Shown piece after piece: positions 1 to 25,829 of a stretch of 64,000 nucleotides of DNA. The stretch's first letter is position 1. Each line of letters opens with the position of its first letter. A model generated the notes under the pieces. It searched no databases and was not told the DNA's origin. It saw only the letters and a list, made by a program, of their open reading frames with translations. A program made the translations under genes and the position numbers. The stretch covers positions 5,519,501 through 5,583,500 of the forward strand of contig JAWRVZ010000027.1 of assembly GCA_037043235.1 (NCBI GenBank). Reading direction: 5' to 3'. This DNA comes from Rhodeus uyekii (Eukaryota > Chordata > Actinopteri > Cypriniformes > Acheilognathidae).

Positions 1-336
1 TGTCAACACACTTCACATGTCCACACAAAGGTCCAACAGGATGTGATGTCAGAGGGGACAGGAAGTGAGACGGAGGAATCAGGCCTGCTGCTTGCAATCA
101 GAGCTCCATGCGGGCAGAGGTTCAAGTGTTATTTCCGGCTAACAGACCAGCTCCAGGCGGTGCTATCAACCGCGGAGGCTGAGTTCGGGGAGAGGTTTGA
201 CAACTGCATGATTGAGACCATGGATGTCCCACGCAGGACCTTTACAAACCTTACAATGACCTTGGCGCAGTGTGGTGTCCTGAACAAATCGGTTTTATGC
301 ATTTCCCAAGATGACGACAACATGGATTTAACTTGA
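1..336 (+). CDS. ubxn10: UBX domain protein 10, C-terminal part (5' partial)
   Basis: The reading frame is open from base 1 and ends at TGA 334-336, giving 111 residues; the start lies outside the window. The last ~85 residues match the C-terminal UBX domain of UBXN10 as I know it: a LLLAIRAPCGQRF strand, then a CMIETMDVPRRTF segment and LNKSVLCIS near the end. UBX domains adopt a ubiquitin fold and bind the N domain of the AAA ATPase p97/VCP. UBXN10 is reported to act in cilia with the IFT-B complex. Human UBXN10 has a single coding exon, which agrees with the uninterrupted frame here. The ATG at 43 is internal and is probably not the real start. The gene converges on ddx19. The identification rests on remembered family sequence and on linkage to vwa5b1. 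Confidence 0.9.
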   Translation, partial: CQHTSHVHTKVQQDVMSEGTGSETEESGLLLAIRAPCGQRFKCYFRLTDQLQAVLSTAEAEFGERFDNCMIETMDVPRRTFTNLTMTLAQCGVLNKSVLCISQDDDNMDLT

Positions 337-1819
337 AACAAGAATACAGTGCCACTTTTTATGGATATGCGCATAACATTTCAAATGATGAATTCCTCAT
401 AAAAGGTTGATATCCAGAGTTAAAGGATAATATTACAGATTGAACCGAACCAAAAAAAGAAAAAAGAAATCTGTCTAGAGCTTTGAGTCATATTCATGCC
501 AACAGGGGAAAATTAGATATTACAGATATTCTAGATAAAAGATTATATATTACAGATGAAATTATTTTGTATGCTGCTTAGAGAAAACTAAAAATATTTA
601 CATAATTTTCTTGATGATTAGACATTTTACCTACAGGTATATATTCTGATTACCACCAATTAAAGTTTTGTTCTTCACACAAAATAATGGCACTGAATAA
701 TTCTGACACAAACTGCACATCAGATGCATGTTAAAACATCTGCAAATATGAGTGCTGACGCGTTTCTCATAGTAAAAGAGAAACTATGAAATAAAAGGAG
801 AAAAAGAAGAAGGTATGAATCCAGGCTAGGAGTGAGACGCATGCAAAGAAGTGAAATGACTCAAACTCCACACAGAAATGAGGCATCTGGTAGTTTTATT
901 ATGATAATAATGTAGAGGAAACAACTATAAAACCCTAAATGTAGCAAAAGTAAAAAAAAAAAAGAAAAAGCTAAATGCAATCAAAAATGGGTTTCAGTCA
1001 AACAAAGTGAATTACTTTGAGCAGCAAAAATGTAAACAAACTAAAATAATTTTGCTTTTGGTAAGCAAGAGTAGAGCAGCTGTTCCTAACAACGGCAACG
1101 GCACATCAATCGCTCTTCAGGAGCTCTTTATACTTTGTAAAAGTGCTGCATTTCCAGCAACGGAACAGAACATGCACGCAAACGTTCAAGCAATTCAGTG
1201 CAACTAAAACTTCAACTAATATTTGGTCTTTCTGAATTCTTCCTGCAAAAGCTTCAATGTCTTTTGCGGTTCAAGTACAATTGCATCATTATATTTCACA
1301 ATAGCACTGGATTGTGTTTTTACACAATAATTCTCATTGTGAAATGTCGGTTTTCTAAAGTGCTTGAGGAATGTTAGGGTTTCGTCATTTGTGCGCTTAT
1401 AATTTGGTGTGAATTTGTATGAAATCCCAAAGGTTCATTATGTTTATAATCCTGACTGACTTTTCTCTTCTCAGATACTGTGATGGAATAAATATGTGAT
1501 GATTCCAATCACACGCAAGACCAAAAAGTAGTCGTCGTACTTCAATGCTACGCAAAACACGCGTCGCTGGTCCAGTAAACGCTCTGCGGTAAACAATATT
1601 AAATGTAGGAATTAGTATTGCAATTCACTTCTAAATCAAAAACACCGTCAAACGCAAACGGATTCAAAAGCTCCTGTAACTCTTAAGCTTAGAATCAAAA
1701 CTATTTGGCGTTAATAGAGTTAAACCGTATTTTTTAAATGTGCTGTTAATTGATATAAACATCATGAGTAACAGCAGAACTGATTTTTCTGAAGATAGAG
1801 GATTTCGCTCCTCATCGCT
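337..1819. other. Overlapping 3' UTR region of ubxn10 (+) and ddx19 (-)
   Basis: This AT-rich stretch lies between two convergent stop codons and has no credible coding exon. A plus-strand AATAAA-type signal near 790 (ATGAAATAAAAG) could end ubxn10; another lies near 1485. On the minus strand, TTTATT near 895 reads as AATAAA and could end ddx19. If both are used, the transcripts overlap tail to tail. Short plus-strand open frames such as 1007-1207 have no recognisable content. Confidence 0.5.
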
Positions 1820-9611
<7,792 letters not shown>

Positions 9612-9760
9612 GGCTTTAGCGAACTATTAAACGTGATATGTCTTCAAACGGGCTGCTGTCCACTTCTCACGACTCAGCACCGCGAGGACGCGCAAACGGA
9701 CTCAGCGCGCACACGCGCAAAGAAAACTGTCCGGCCGGAAGTCATCATCACATGTCACCC
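9612..9760 (-). promoter_or_regulatory. ddx19 promoter and 5' UTR
   Basis: The only CpG-dense stretch around the start codon. It carries CCGGAAGT at 9735-9742, an ETS/GABP-type site common in housekeeping promoters, followed by CATCATCACATG. No TATA box is visible. The transcription start is not determinable from sequence alone. Confidence 0.6.
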
Positions 9761-15118
<5,358 letters not shown>

Positions 15119-15181
15119 GGAAACATCACCTATCGCCGCCTCCTCTGCGTGTGAGAAGCTGTGCTGGAGAGAACCACCATC

Positions 15182-15320
15182 ATGCCAGGCCTGATCAACA
15201 AGACCAAACGAAGCGCTTTGCCTCTCAGCGTCTCTGACATCACTTCCTGTGTCAGGGGTTACACTCTGGCGTTGACTGCCTCCCTGACCTATGAAAACAT
15301 TGAAGATCACCCTGTTGAGG
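15182..15320 (+). CDS. vwa5b1: vwa5b1 coding exon 1
   Basis: ATG 15182-15184 in context CACCATCATGC encodes MPGLINKTKRSALPLSVSDI, then TSCVRGYTLALTASLTYENI: the N-terminus of the VIT-type region. The exon starts at a TTTTTAG acceptor (first base 15119), so 63 nt of 5' UTR precede the ATG and a further upstream exon must exist. Donor GTGAGA. Confidence 0.94.
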
Positions 15321-18300
15321 GTGAGAATGCTGTCTAATGGGTGCATTACTACTGATATTACTGACATGATATCCATCATTAGTGGCTCTTTCTAAGGCAT
15401 TACTATCACTTAAAAATGTTATTTAGACTTATTTAAATTTTATTTACTTATTTTATGTTATTTAAACAGTATTTATGTTTTGTTTAAAATGCATATTTAT
15501 CATACATGCATAAACGAAACATGCAAGATTTCTCTAATAGTACTAATAAACTGAATTTGCTTTAAATGCACAATGGTTTATGCATTTATCATCAATAAAT
15601 CCTCTTAGTTTCCATCTCATACATTTGAACTAATTGAATATTGCTTGTTCCACAATTAGCCATGTTTGATCCATGACCATGCTTTTAATGGAATAAATCC
15701 AATTGTTTTCACAATTAAGATTTATACTGATTTGAATAAATGCATTTTGAAAATCTGATTATTTAAATATTAACATTTATCCATTTGGCAGAGACTTTTA
15801 TCCAAAGTGACTTATATTGCATTCAAGGTACACATTGAAAGATTTTTTTTTTATCAGTTCTTGCTTTTCCTGGGAATCGAACCCATGACCTTGGCGTTGC
15901 AAGCGCCACACTCTACTGTTTGAGCTTAAGGAAAGTCTTATAAACTCAGATAGACAGTTAAAATAGTTATATAAAATAATTATACAAATTTAATAGCCAT
16001 TATTTGTTTTGAGTGCAGAAATATGTGTCAGTTGATCCACCGTTGATGACTAGATTAAATATAATCCCAAAAGATGCCACATCATCAGGCCTTGTACTTA
16101 CAAAACATTATGTGTTGGCCCAACAAATCAAATTAATACAACAGTTTTATCCATTTTTTGAGTTATGACAACTTTGAGTGAAATTGTGTTCAACCAACTA
16201 GTTACATTGAGTTGGAGGAATTTAACAACCTATAGCACAAACACAGATCTTTAAGTTGATATTCATATATGATTAAGTCGCTCCAACTGCTTAAATTGTA
16301 GCCTTGGAAGCAATTAATCTTATTTATTTCAGTTTAAATCCACAGCTTTCCCTCCCAACCTCATCAGCTATTTGTGTGAAGTCTAGAAATGTCACCGGCA
16401 CATTGCTGCTCTGCGGCTTCCAGTCTCGTATCGACTCCAGCAGATTGGATTTTGCGTTTGTCAATGCTGAAAGCACTAAAACGAAGGATTTAATTTCTGT
16501 CAAGTGCAAAATTAACTTCTTGGAAAGATCGCCTTTCACTATTGTAATAAACAATGCATTCTCCTGAATCACTGTTTCTAATCCTTTTCTTGTGATTCAT
16601 GCAGGAATCTTTATATATCCTTTGGATGAGTGCAGTGTGGTGGTCGGGTTCGAAGCCATGATTGGCAGCCAGATAATAACCGTGCAGGTCAAAGACAAAA
16701 CGAAAATCGATGACTGTTACTTTGATTGCTGCAATGCCAATGGAACCCCGCAAAGCGGAGGTGGTGAGATTGCATGCTCATTTATAATGCTCAGGAAAAA
16801 TCTAATCCCCAATTCAGAGTTTAAAGCCTGTCAGAGTGTCTGTTGAATCCCGTTAACATGCAAAATCCTATTAAGCTCTTTCATTGATGTTGACTGCACT
16901 GAGGCTTTACTGATGAATCATCTCGCTGCAGGACATATCGTTTTGGATGAGGATCAGGAGCGGTCAGTGTTGGTGGTCAGTCTTGGGGTCATTCCTGCTC
17001 TGGAGACCATTAATATACTAGTCAGCACATCCTCTGAGCTCAGCACACTCCCTAACGGTGGAATTCGGGTAACTTCACCACCCATCTGCTCTCCAAGAGT
17101 CCAACGCTCTGTCAAAGAGGAGCAGGCGTTTTCGCCCAGCATTGCTCGGAGGTTCGTGATTCTTTAGTGTTTAATCCTGTATTTATAATCCTCCATTTTT
17201 TATGAGTGAACTATCCCCTCAGATCATTACTGTTCTTTTACTGCCTTATAAGCACTGGTTTTGCGGTAAAGTTTATATTATACAGTCATATGATTACCTC
17301 AGGGCTTGTTTTTAAGTTTGAATGTGTACCTGCTGATTTGTCTCAGGAGGGATCAGCATCATTGTGCACAGGGAACACACGAGCAGACGGCCTCACGCGT
17401 GTGTTTGGCTGCTCTGCTGGAGGAAGAGACCATCAACTCCATTGACTATGAGTTCAACTTCCATCTTGAGATCAGAGGACCGTATTTACTCGCAGGTTAG
17501 TTCCTCCGTCCTCATGCATGAGTCTTGAATTAAACAACCCTGATACCCCTGTTTCCCAAAGAACACAAATATGAATACATGTGAAATGTTAAACAATTAT
17601 TTGGATTAAACTGCCTGTCAAATGTATGGAACCTTATTTCTACCATCGAATAAAAAAATTGAAAAGGTAATTCCAAGGACTTTTTTCTCACAAGTGCGGA
17701 TTGGCAGCATATATTTTACATTTGTGCATTTATGTGAAAGCTTATTTCTGCCATGGAATGAAAAAAGTGTGAATTTTCATTTCTAACAATTTAGAATATT
17801 TTTCTCACGATGTTTAAAAAGGAAAATCCAAATTGAGACATGTAAACTCGCAGAGAGATGAGAGTTGAGTTGAATTGAGAGATAAATGTTGCAGCTACCT
17901 TTTTATTTTATTTTTTCTGTAGAGAAGACAGAATTGTGAGATGTAAACTTGAAATTACGGGTTTATAACTTACAGTTGCAATATATAAACTCACAATTGT
18001 GAAAAACAAATGTCAAAATTGTGAGACAAACTGAGATGTAAGAATTGTGAAATTAAGTCACAATAACTTAAAAAAATGATTTTTTAATTCTGTCAGCTTT
18101 TAAACTAAGCTTCACGCATAATTATAAAAGTTTAAGTAATGTTTGATGTGTGGATAGCTTGATGAGTTGACTTTTCAGACTGGTGACATATAATGAATAC
18201 TCAAGATTGCAATTGGATAAAAGCGCCTAACAAAATTCATAAATGTAAAGTGCCCAAATCATGCCTCTCAGTTCAGTTGGGACTCAAGTCCAAACGATAG

Positions 18301-21300
18301 CATGCATCTTCCTGCTGGGGTTGCATAACGGTTTAGTCCTCGCATGTGGTCTAACGTCTGTTGCTCCTGCTTATTTTAGATGCTTTAGAAGTTTCTCTGT
18401 GCAGGTGTGGAGAGCCCTTCACATGCCATCCGGGCGGACGCGGACCCTTCTGCTCGCTCTGCCACCAGCATTGTGGTCACACTGGCAGACAAGTACACCT
18501 ACGACTGCCCTGTGGAGATACTGATCTACCCCAGTGGTGTGTAGCACACATTAATACAATACTTGCATTTCATGATCTCAATCTACAACCTGAAACAAAC
18601 AATACTGCGATAGTTATTTTTAGTGAAACAAATTTATACATTGCAACTAAATAAACTGTTCAGAAAAGTTCATATTTCATTGCAACCTGATGCATTCTCC
18701 CAACTGTATAATTGTCCTTAGTAACACTACTTTGTTTTGTCCATTTAAATTGGATCATTCACTAAATGCAAAATGCTGTTCAAAATGCGTTCAGTCGATA
18801 CAATTGTCAAGCCAACTCCTGATTTCTTGTTAAGCTAATTTAAAAATCACTACCAATAATTACAAAACAACAACAAAGGTTTAAATAAAGTCAATAAATT
18901 AATAATCCTATAACAGTAAGTGCATACTTTATTCATGCTGCAATGCATCCTGGGAACTTGCAAACCCTTTACATTCAGCAGTGTTGTTTAATATGAAATT
19001 CTTTTTTCAGACAAAAGTCTGAAAGGTCATTAAAATGTTTGTGCTTAAAACCTTTTGCAAGGATTGTTTTACATTTATTTTTTATTGCTGAAAATATCTA
19101 ATTTTGCAATGCAATTGCCTTTCTTATTTCCATTATATTATAAGAAGTACTAAAGTACTAAAAGAATCAGAATTATTCAAAGGAATCAGAATTAAATTCT
19201 TTGAAACATATTAAAAAAATTCTTAAACAACCACTTTTACATTTATGCATTTAGCAGATGCTTTTATCCAAAGCGACTTACAACACATTCAAGGGATACA
19301 ATGAATCAGTTCTTGCTTTCCCTGGGATCGAACCCATGACCATGGCGTTGCAAACACCAATGCTCTACTGATTGAGCTTTTGCAACATAACATTTCCCTA
19401 ACAAACACCTAGTGGTGGCAAACCCTACACACACTTCTAGTCCCTTTATGAAGCCGTTTTTCTTCTGAACCTTCCCAGCAATATCATTTTTTGACAGAAC
19501 ATTTGGTCCCCATGGACAGACAAACAAGATCACAGTCATTCTGACCTGTGTCAGCTGGACAATGAAGTCTGCCTCTTGAGAACAAGCCATTGCTAATCTC
19601 TCCATGTGCCTGAAAGCTTGTCCAAACGAGAGGTAGTTTATTAAATCATAAGCTATTGAAACATCACTCCCAGGTCCACAACCATATAACATCATTTCTC
19701 GCTCTATAAGCACTGTTTAGTCGAGCTCTATATTTCTTCAGCTATCCCATCATGCATCTCGACCTCCAGCGGTGTCTGGGAGGCATAAATGGATCTTAAG
19801 ATGCCTCATAAGCTGCCTCATAAGATTGCCTCACTCTGTGGTGACCCGAGGCCAGTATTGTGCAATTGATTTCATTCAAAGCCAAGTCAAAGGGTCAAAC
19901 GTTCAGAGGTATTGATGGCTCACTAGAAGCCAACGCACTCTATTCCCAATACAGCTGCTGTTTTTAAAAATACAGCCACCATGGGAGTCCTTTATGTCTG
20001 GTAGTAAGGTAACTCATTCTGTTGTTGTGCCTCCACACCGAGACCTTTGTATGCTGTGCAGAGAGAGTAATTATTCCTTTCTTTGTGAAGAGCCCCATCT
20101 GCCACACGTTCTCATCGAAGATGGAGACATGATGCCGGAGGAATATGATGAGCATCTGAAAGGACGGAGCGACTACATTAAGGCCACGAAGAAGGACTGC
20201 AGTAATGAAAAGACAGTGAGTGAAAGAATGAGATTGGGAAAAAGAGAGAGAAAGTTGATGTGAGAATGAGGGATGAAAACAGACTGAAATAGTTGGAGTG
20301 TGTTGTACAAGAATGAAAAAATAGCAAGTTGTTCAACAGCATACAACTATATATAATTGGCAAAGACATCTAGAAAAGATTGTCATTTTGTTTTGGGAGA
20401 TGGGATCATTAACTACATCGTAAGTGGGACTCATTTAAAATAATGCTCTCAAGTTGTGTTTTTGGGACCAACATGTTTATTAGGAAATTAGCATGTATTA
20501 TAACAGATTAAAATGTTTACACAAAACATATAGTTGTTAATAGAATAAAATGATTGTGATTAATCTAATAATTTCCAGTCAAATTCAGTAAATTATAACT
20601 TGGTTGGTGTTACTGTCATATGACCTACCAGTGTCAATTACGTCGCTTCACTTCCATAAACAAATCCCTCCCGTGGCCTCATGGGACGGTAAAGTGTCCA
20701 TCGAATGCACACTTCAGAATCTCAGCGAAAGTAATAGGTCATCCTGGTATTTTTCACCTATTTTTTTAATACTATGTGTTCAGACATACTACTCTTACTG
20801 TATTATTTTTTGCATACTGTATTTTAGTTAAGTATTCGATTTTGGACACAGTGCATGTTGCTGATATGTGATTGGCATATAGTGGCACATGTGATATACA
20901 TATAGTGCCCCCCACAGTTATTGGCACCCCTGTTTAAGATGTGGTCGTGGACTTCTAAAAATTCTCCTTTTTTTTATAAAAAACGTCCAACCCAAATGCA
21001 AAAAAGAGAAAAATCCAACCTTTCATTTAAGTACATTACTTTGGTGGTAAAAAAATCACACATTTAGAAGAAAAAAAAAACTTGAAATCATGTGTCCCAC
21101 AATTATTGGCACCCCTGATGTTAATACTTTGTACAACCCCCTTTTGCCAACAATACAGAACTTAATCTCCTCCTATAACATTTCACAAGATTGGAGAACA
21201 CAGAGAGAGGGATCTTTGACCACTCTTCTTTGCACAATCTTTCTAGATCATCCAGTGTCCTGGGTCCTCTCTTATGCGGATAATAATATTTTATATTTAT

Positions 21301-24300
21301 AATATTTATTTTATAATAATACGATTATAAAAATTATAATAAATAAATAAAAATAAACAAACAACTTGCTGATCCTAAACCTTTGTAGGTTCTAGTCATT
21401 CTCTAATATATTCAGGGTGTTTTAACGTCAAGCTGTTGACATTCATACTCAAAAACCAATATGAAATCCAGTTTAGCTAGGTTGTCCAATTAATGTAAAA
21501 TCTCTAGCCGATTCTTGTTAATGATCGCATCAGGAAGTCGTTACACTAAGTGAAAATTTCAGCACATATACATGTTTCTCAGCAGCACAAGCTTCAAATG
21601 CATGCTTAAGTGAGTGCTGTTCCTCAACAGGAGGGAAAGAACATTCAGCCCTAAAATCATCAGCAACGAATGGAGGTTTCTATGGAAACTGTCAAAGGTC
21701 TTCAGCTGAGTCCATAGTGTTTCTACCTATTGCATAGTGAAGTAAGGGTTAACTTCTCCTCCTTCGGGATGTGTGCTCCTTTCATTAAATATTTAAAGCA
21801 CGAGAGGGGAATCCATGACCTGTAAAAGATATTTAAAATTCTGATTTTGGCTGACAGTTTCATTATCTGTCTCAATCAATAATTTACTGAAGTGAGCTGA
21901 GTAACATTAAATATCAGCAAAAAGAAAATTCTGTTATTATTTATTCCCCCACGTTGTCCCAAACCCCAAGTTAAATTTTTTCCTCTGTTGAACACAACAG
22001 GAAATTTTTGGATGAATACTCTGTTCTTTTTTTCATACAGTAATGACAGTAATAGTACTTGAATCTGAACAAAAAAAGAAATGTTACAAAGATACAAAGA
22101 CTAAAAGGCACGGAAATGAAAAATTGTGCACATCCAAGCAAGCTCAATTTATGTAAGTAAAAGAAAGCTATTTCCTCCAAAAGGTTAATTTAATAAGTGA
22201 GCAGGAAAATGACAGATTTCCAAGAAGTAATTTAACGTACAATGGACTAACCGATTGAAGTGTGTTGTAAGTGGTTGAAAAACGTTGCTAATCTGAAGTA
22301 TTTATTCAGAGAAGTTCACATTAAGCTCGTTGGAGGATTCCCAATGATCTTGAGCTCTGACAAGTGGACTGAAATCGGGAGGACAAAACAATTTTTTTAT
22401 GAATAATATATAGACTAAACTTTTGAATGGTACTGTATGCATTTACTCTAAAACTATGTTAAAAGTCAAGCCATGTTTCTCACACTTAAATAAATGAAAG
22501 GCAGAGTAATATCTGTTCATATTTATCTATATAGATCATACAAAGACCATGAGTGAACATTTCAGAATGAGATTTACAGTATATTTAGTTTACTAATTGT
22601 TTCTCATACAACTAAGCTAGTTTTTCCAGCGTTGTACAGTATATACAAAATGAATAATATATACTGGTACATAAATAATATGCACACAATCTTTTAAAGG
22701 GATAGTTCACCCAAAAATGAATTTACTCACCCTCAAATTATTCCAAAGCTGATATTTTAAAGAATGTTTTTTTTTCACCATGCTTTCTTGAGTACTTTTA
22801 ACTTTCTTCAAAGTATTTTCTTTTGTGTTTAACAGTGGAAAGAAACTCTTACATGTTTGTAATAAATAAATGAGTAAATGATGACTGGATTTTAATTTTT
22901 GGTTGAACTATGTCTTTTAATAATCCTAAAAATTAGCTTCATGAAAAAAACTACTTCTGTTGTGTATGTGTGATGTTTTCATGAGATTCACCAGTATCAA
23001 CTTCAGTAATGGCTCTGTCACTGGCGGATGTGTGTGTTGTGTAGGTGGACATCATTCGAAAGAGGCTTCATAAAGACATCCTCCACAACCCTGTGGTCAT
23101 GCTCAACTTCTGCCCAGACCTCCGCTCGACGACCTCTGACCTGCGGAGCATCCAGGGGGAATTCATCTTCCTCATTGACCGCAGTGGAAGCATGAGCGGG
23201 GTTAACATCAATCGAGTTAAGGTAGGATGCTTAAGCTGTGCCCCTCATTCCCAACACTCATTAACTTTTGAAGACACTCTGGTTTATTCAGTGGTTTAAA
23301 ACCCCAAAGTGCTTCCTCCGTGTTAATCACCATTAATGGAACAGCGGCGCTTATTTACTCAAGAGATTCTTCTTCATGTCTCGGCCTCAGACGGATCGCA
23401 CTCTTGTGTTTATGATTTTCAATCTGATTGGATGGATTTATGTAGATTATAGGAGTGAACAGGTTTTATTAATTTTCAAAGTAATAAAGTTGTGTTTACT
23501 GTTACATTTAGCAAAGTTTAGCATGAGAGTTTATGAGTTTCATAGTAATAAGTAGGGCTGGGTAATATATTTAATACTTATTCAGAATGATTTTGCTGGA
23601 GAGCTTAAATGAAGCAGCATTAGAGGTAGAAGTACCAGGAACTGGGAATGATTTTAGTTCTTGCAATGGCTTTCGGGGACTAAATCAGCTCCTTGTGGCG
23701 AGCAGGATGGAGCCAAGGGCAGTGAGAATGGAGGAGCGACGCCAGTGAAAGACGAGAGAGAGCTGGATTTGCGCTGTGTTTTATTTGTGTGTGTGGGCGA
23801 TAGTCGTCCATGAGGGGCTGCAACCATTACTTTTAATTTGTGTTTGTTTATTTTATTATGTGCATCAAGTGTTAAATGTCACTGTTTCCCACCTTCTTCT
23901 TTCCAGAACTACTAATTTACTCAGAGTAGGACAATAGGAACTACCAGTATGTTGATTTTTTTTGTCCATCAAACCTTGTGACTTCCTTGTTCTTGTGATG
24001 TGTGTTAAGGCAGAGAGTGTTAGATGTGTTGAAGAGTCCCTGATTTAAACTTCCCTGAGAAGCAACATGAAAGTAAAGTCATTTAAATCAGTGAATTATT
24101 TGTATTATCTTTCAGAAATGTTCTGATTAGTCACTACATGGCTTTTTATATGGTAAATACTGTACATTGATAAATATAAATAAATATAATTATGCCTTGT
24201 GTTTATTTAGTGAAAAATTATGAGAAACATGTGACATGTGCATTACAAATTTAATTTTAAATTGAAATATTTTGATATTTCAGAGTAGATGCATATTGTT

Positions 24301-25789
24301 TAAAGGTTGTTTATTTAAAGAAAGAAATTAATACTTTTATTCAGACACTGAAGACTGGAGTAATGATGCTGAAAATACAGCTTTGATCACAGGAATAAAA
24401 TACAGTTTAACATGTATAACGATTATTTTTCACAGTATTATTTTTACTATATTTTTTCATTAAAGCATTTGGTGCACTTGGTGAGCATTTTTTCAACAGC
24501 ATAAAAAATCTTACTAAGCCTTAACTTTTGAATTATACTGTATATATTTAAACTGTAAATGTTGAAAATGTTTCAAGAAAGTATTAAAAAAATCCAGCCA
24601 TGTTTTTTATATTTTTCCACTAAATTATAATTGTAATGTACCATACAAAAAGCCATATGGGGACTTTACAGAATAATTTAGAATGAGGTCCATATTTAAT
24701 TTCCCAAAAGGCTTTTTAGTTTGAACTGTTTTTGGCACATTCAAATATAGAAATATTTTACATTTTATGTGGTTTTGTAGTTCTGAACGACATCAGACCT
24801 TTTGAGCAGCCTGTTGAAGGGGTTTTGTGATGAAATAACCAGCTTGTTGCATTCAATTGCTCAAGCAGCTACGATAATTGAACTTTAAGTCTCCATGCTG
24901 TGATTGGATATTTTGTGCGCTGTGAATGTGTGAATGAGTGTGTGCGCGTGTCCTCTGTTGACGGGGCTCTGCAGCGTGACGCACGAGGCAGCGATGACTC
25001 ACTGCGCTTTTGATTGAGGATGCTCCCCTTCTGACCACAGGCACCAAACTGATCTAATGTAAAGGCTCAGGTCACTCTAGTGGTAATATCCATCCTAGAA
25101 TATCCTTGACCCTGAAGAAGACTTGGTCCATGCTGAAATGTCATGTCTCCATTGAGGTGGGGTGCAGGAGGACAGCAGCAGATTTATCCAGTAACACTGA
25201 AAAGAAGATTTTGCCAGCATTTCTTCACCCTTGTATGACTTGCATGTAACACAAAAAAGAGATCTTAAAAAAAAAAAGTGCTGGTCATCTTTGCTGTGAA
25301 TTGACAGTGAATGGGGACTGAGCCTTTCAAAATGTAAAAAATTAAAGGGTTAATACGAATACATTAATACGAAGATCTGCTATATTCCAAGTCTTCTTAA
25401 TATAGCTTTGGGTGAGGAACAAACTGAAATTTAAGTCAATATTTAATGAATTGAATTAGAGAAATGAATCTGTGCAATTTGTGAATAAATCATCCAGACT
25501 GGTTTTGTGAGCTAGATCTAATTTATTGAAAATGTACTGATTCGCTGTTCACCAATCAGACGTTAATTCTCTCATCAAATCTCATGAATGTGGACTGAGG
25601 CTTTCAAGTTTAAAAAAAGGGTGCAAAAACACTATAACACTAGTAAATACGAAGAAGTGCCATATTCCCAGTGTTCGGAGTTCATACGATAGCTTTGTGT
25701 GAGGAAGACTGTTTTGTGAACTGTGTGTGTGTTTTATGTATATATATATATTATTATATTATATTACATATATATGTTTTACAAATTAT

Positions 25790-25829
<40 letters not shown>

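Noticed and set aside
19306..19713. 135-aa minus-strand frame
   Set aside because: A third of it is SINE sequence; no domain or splice context.
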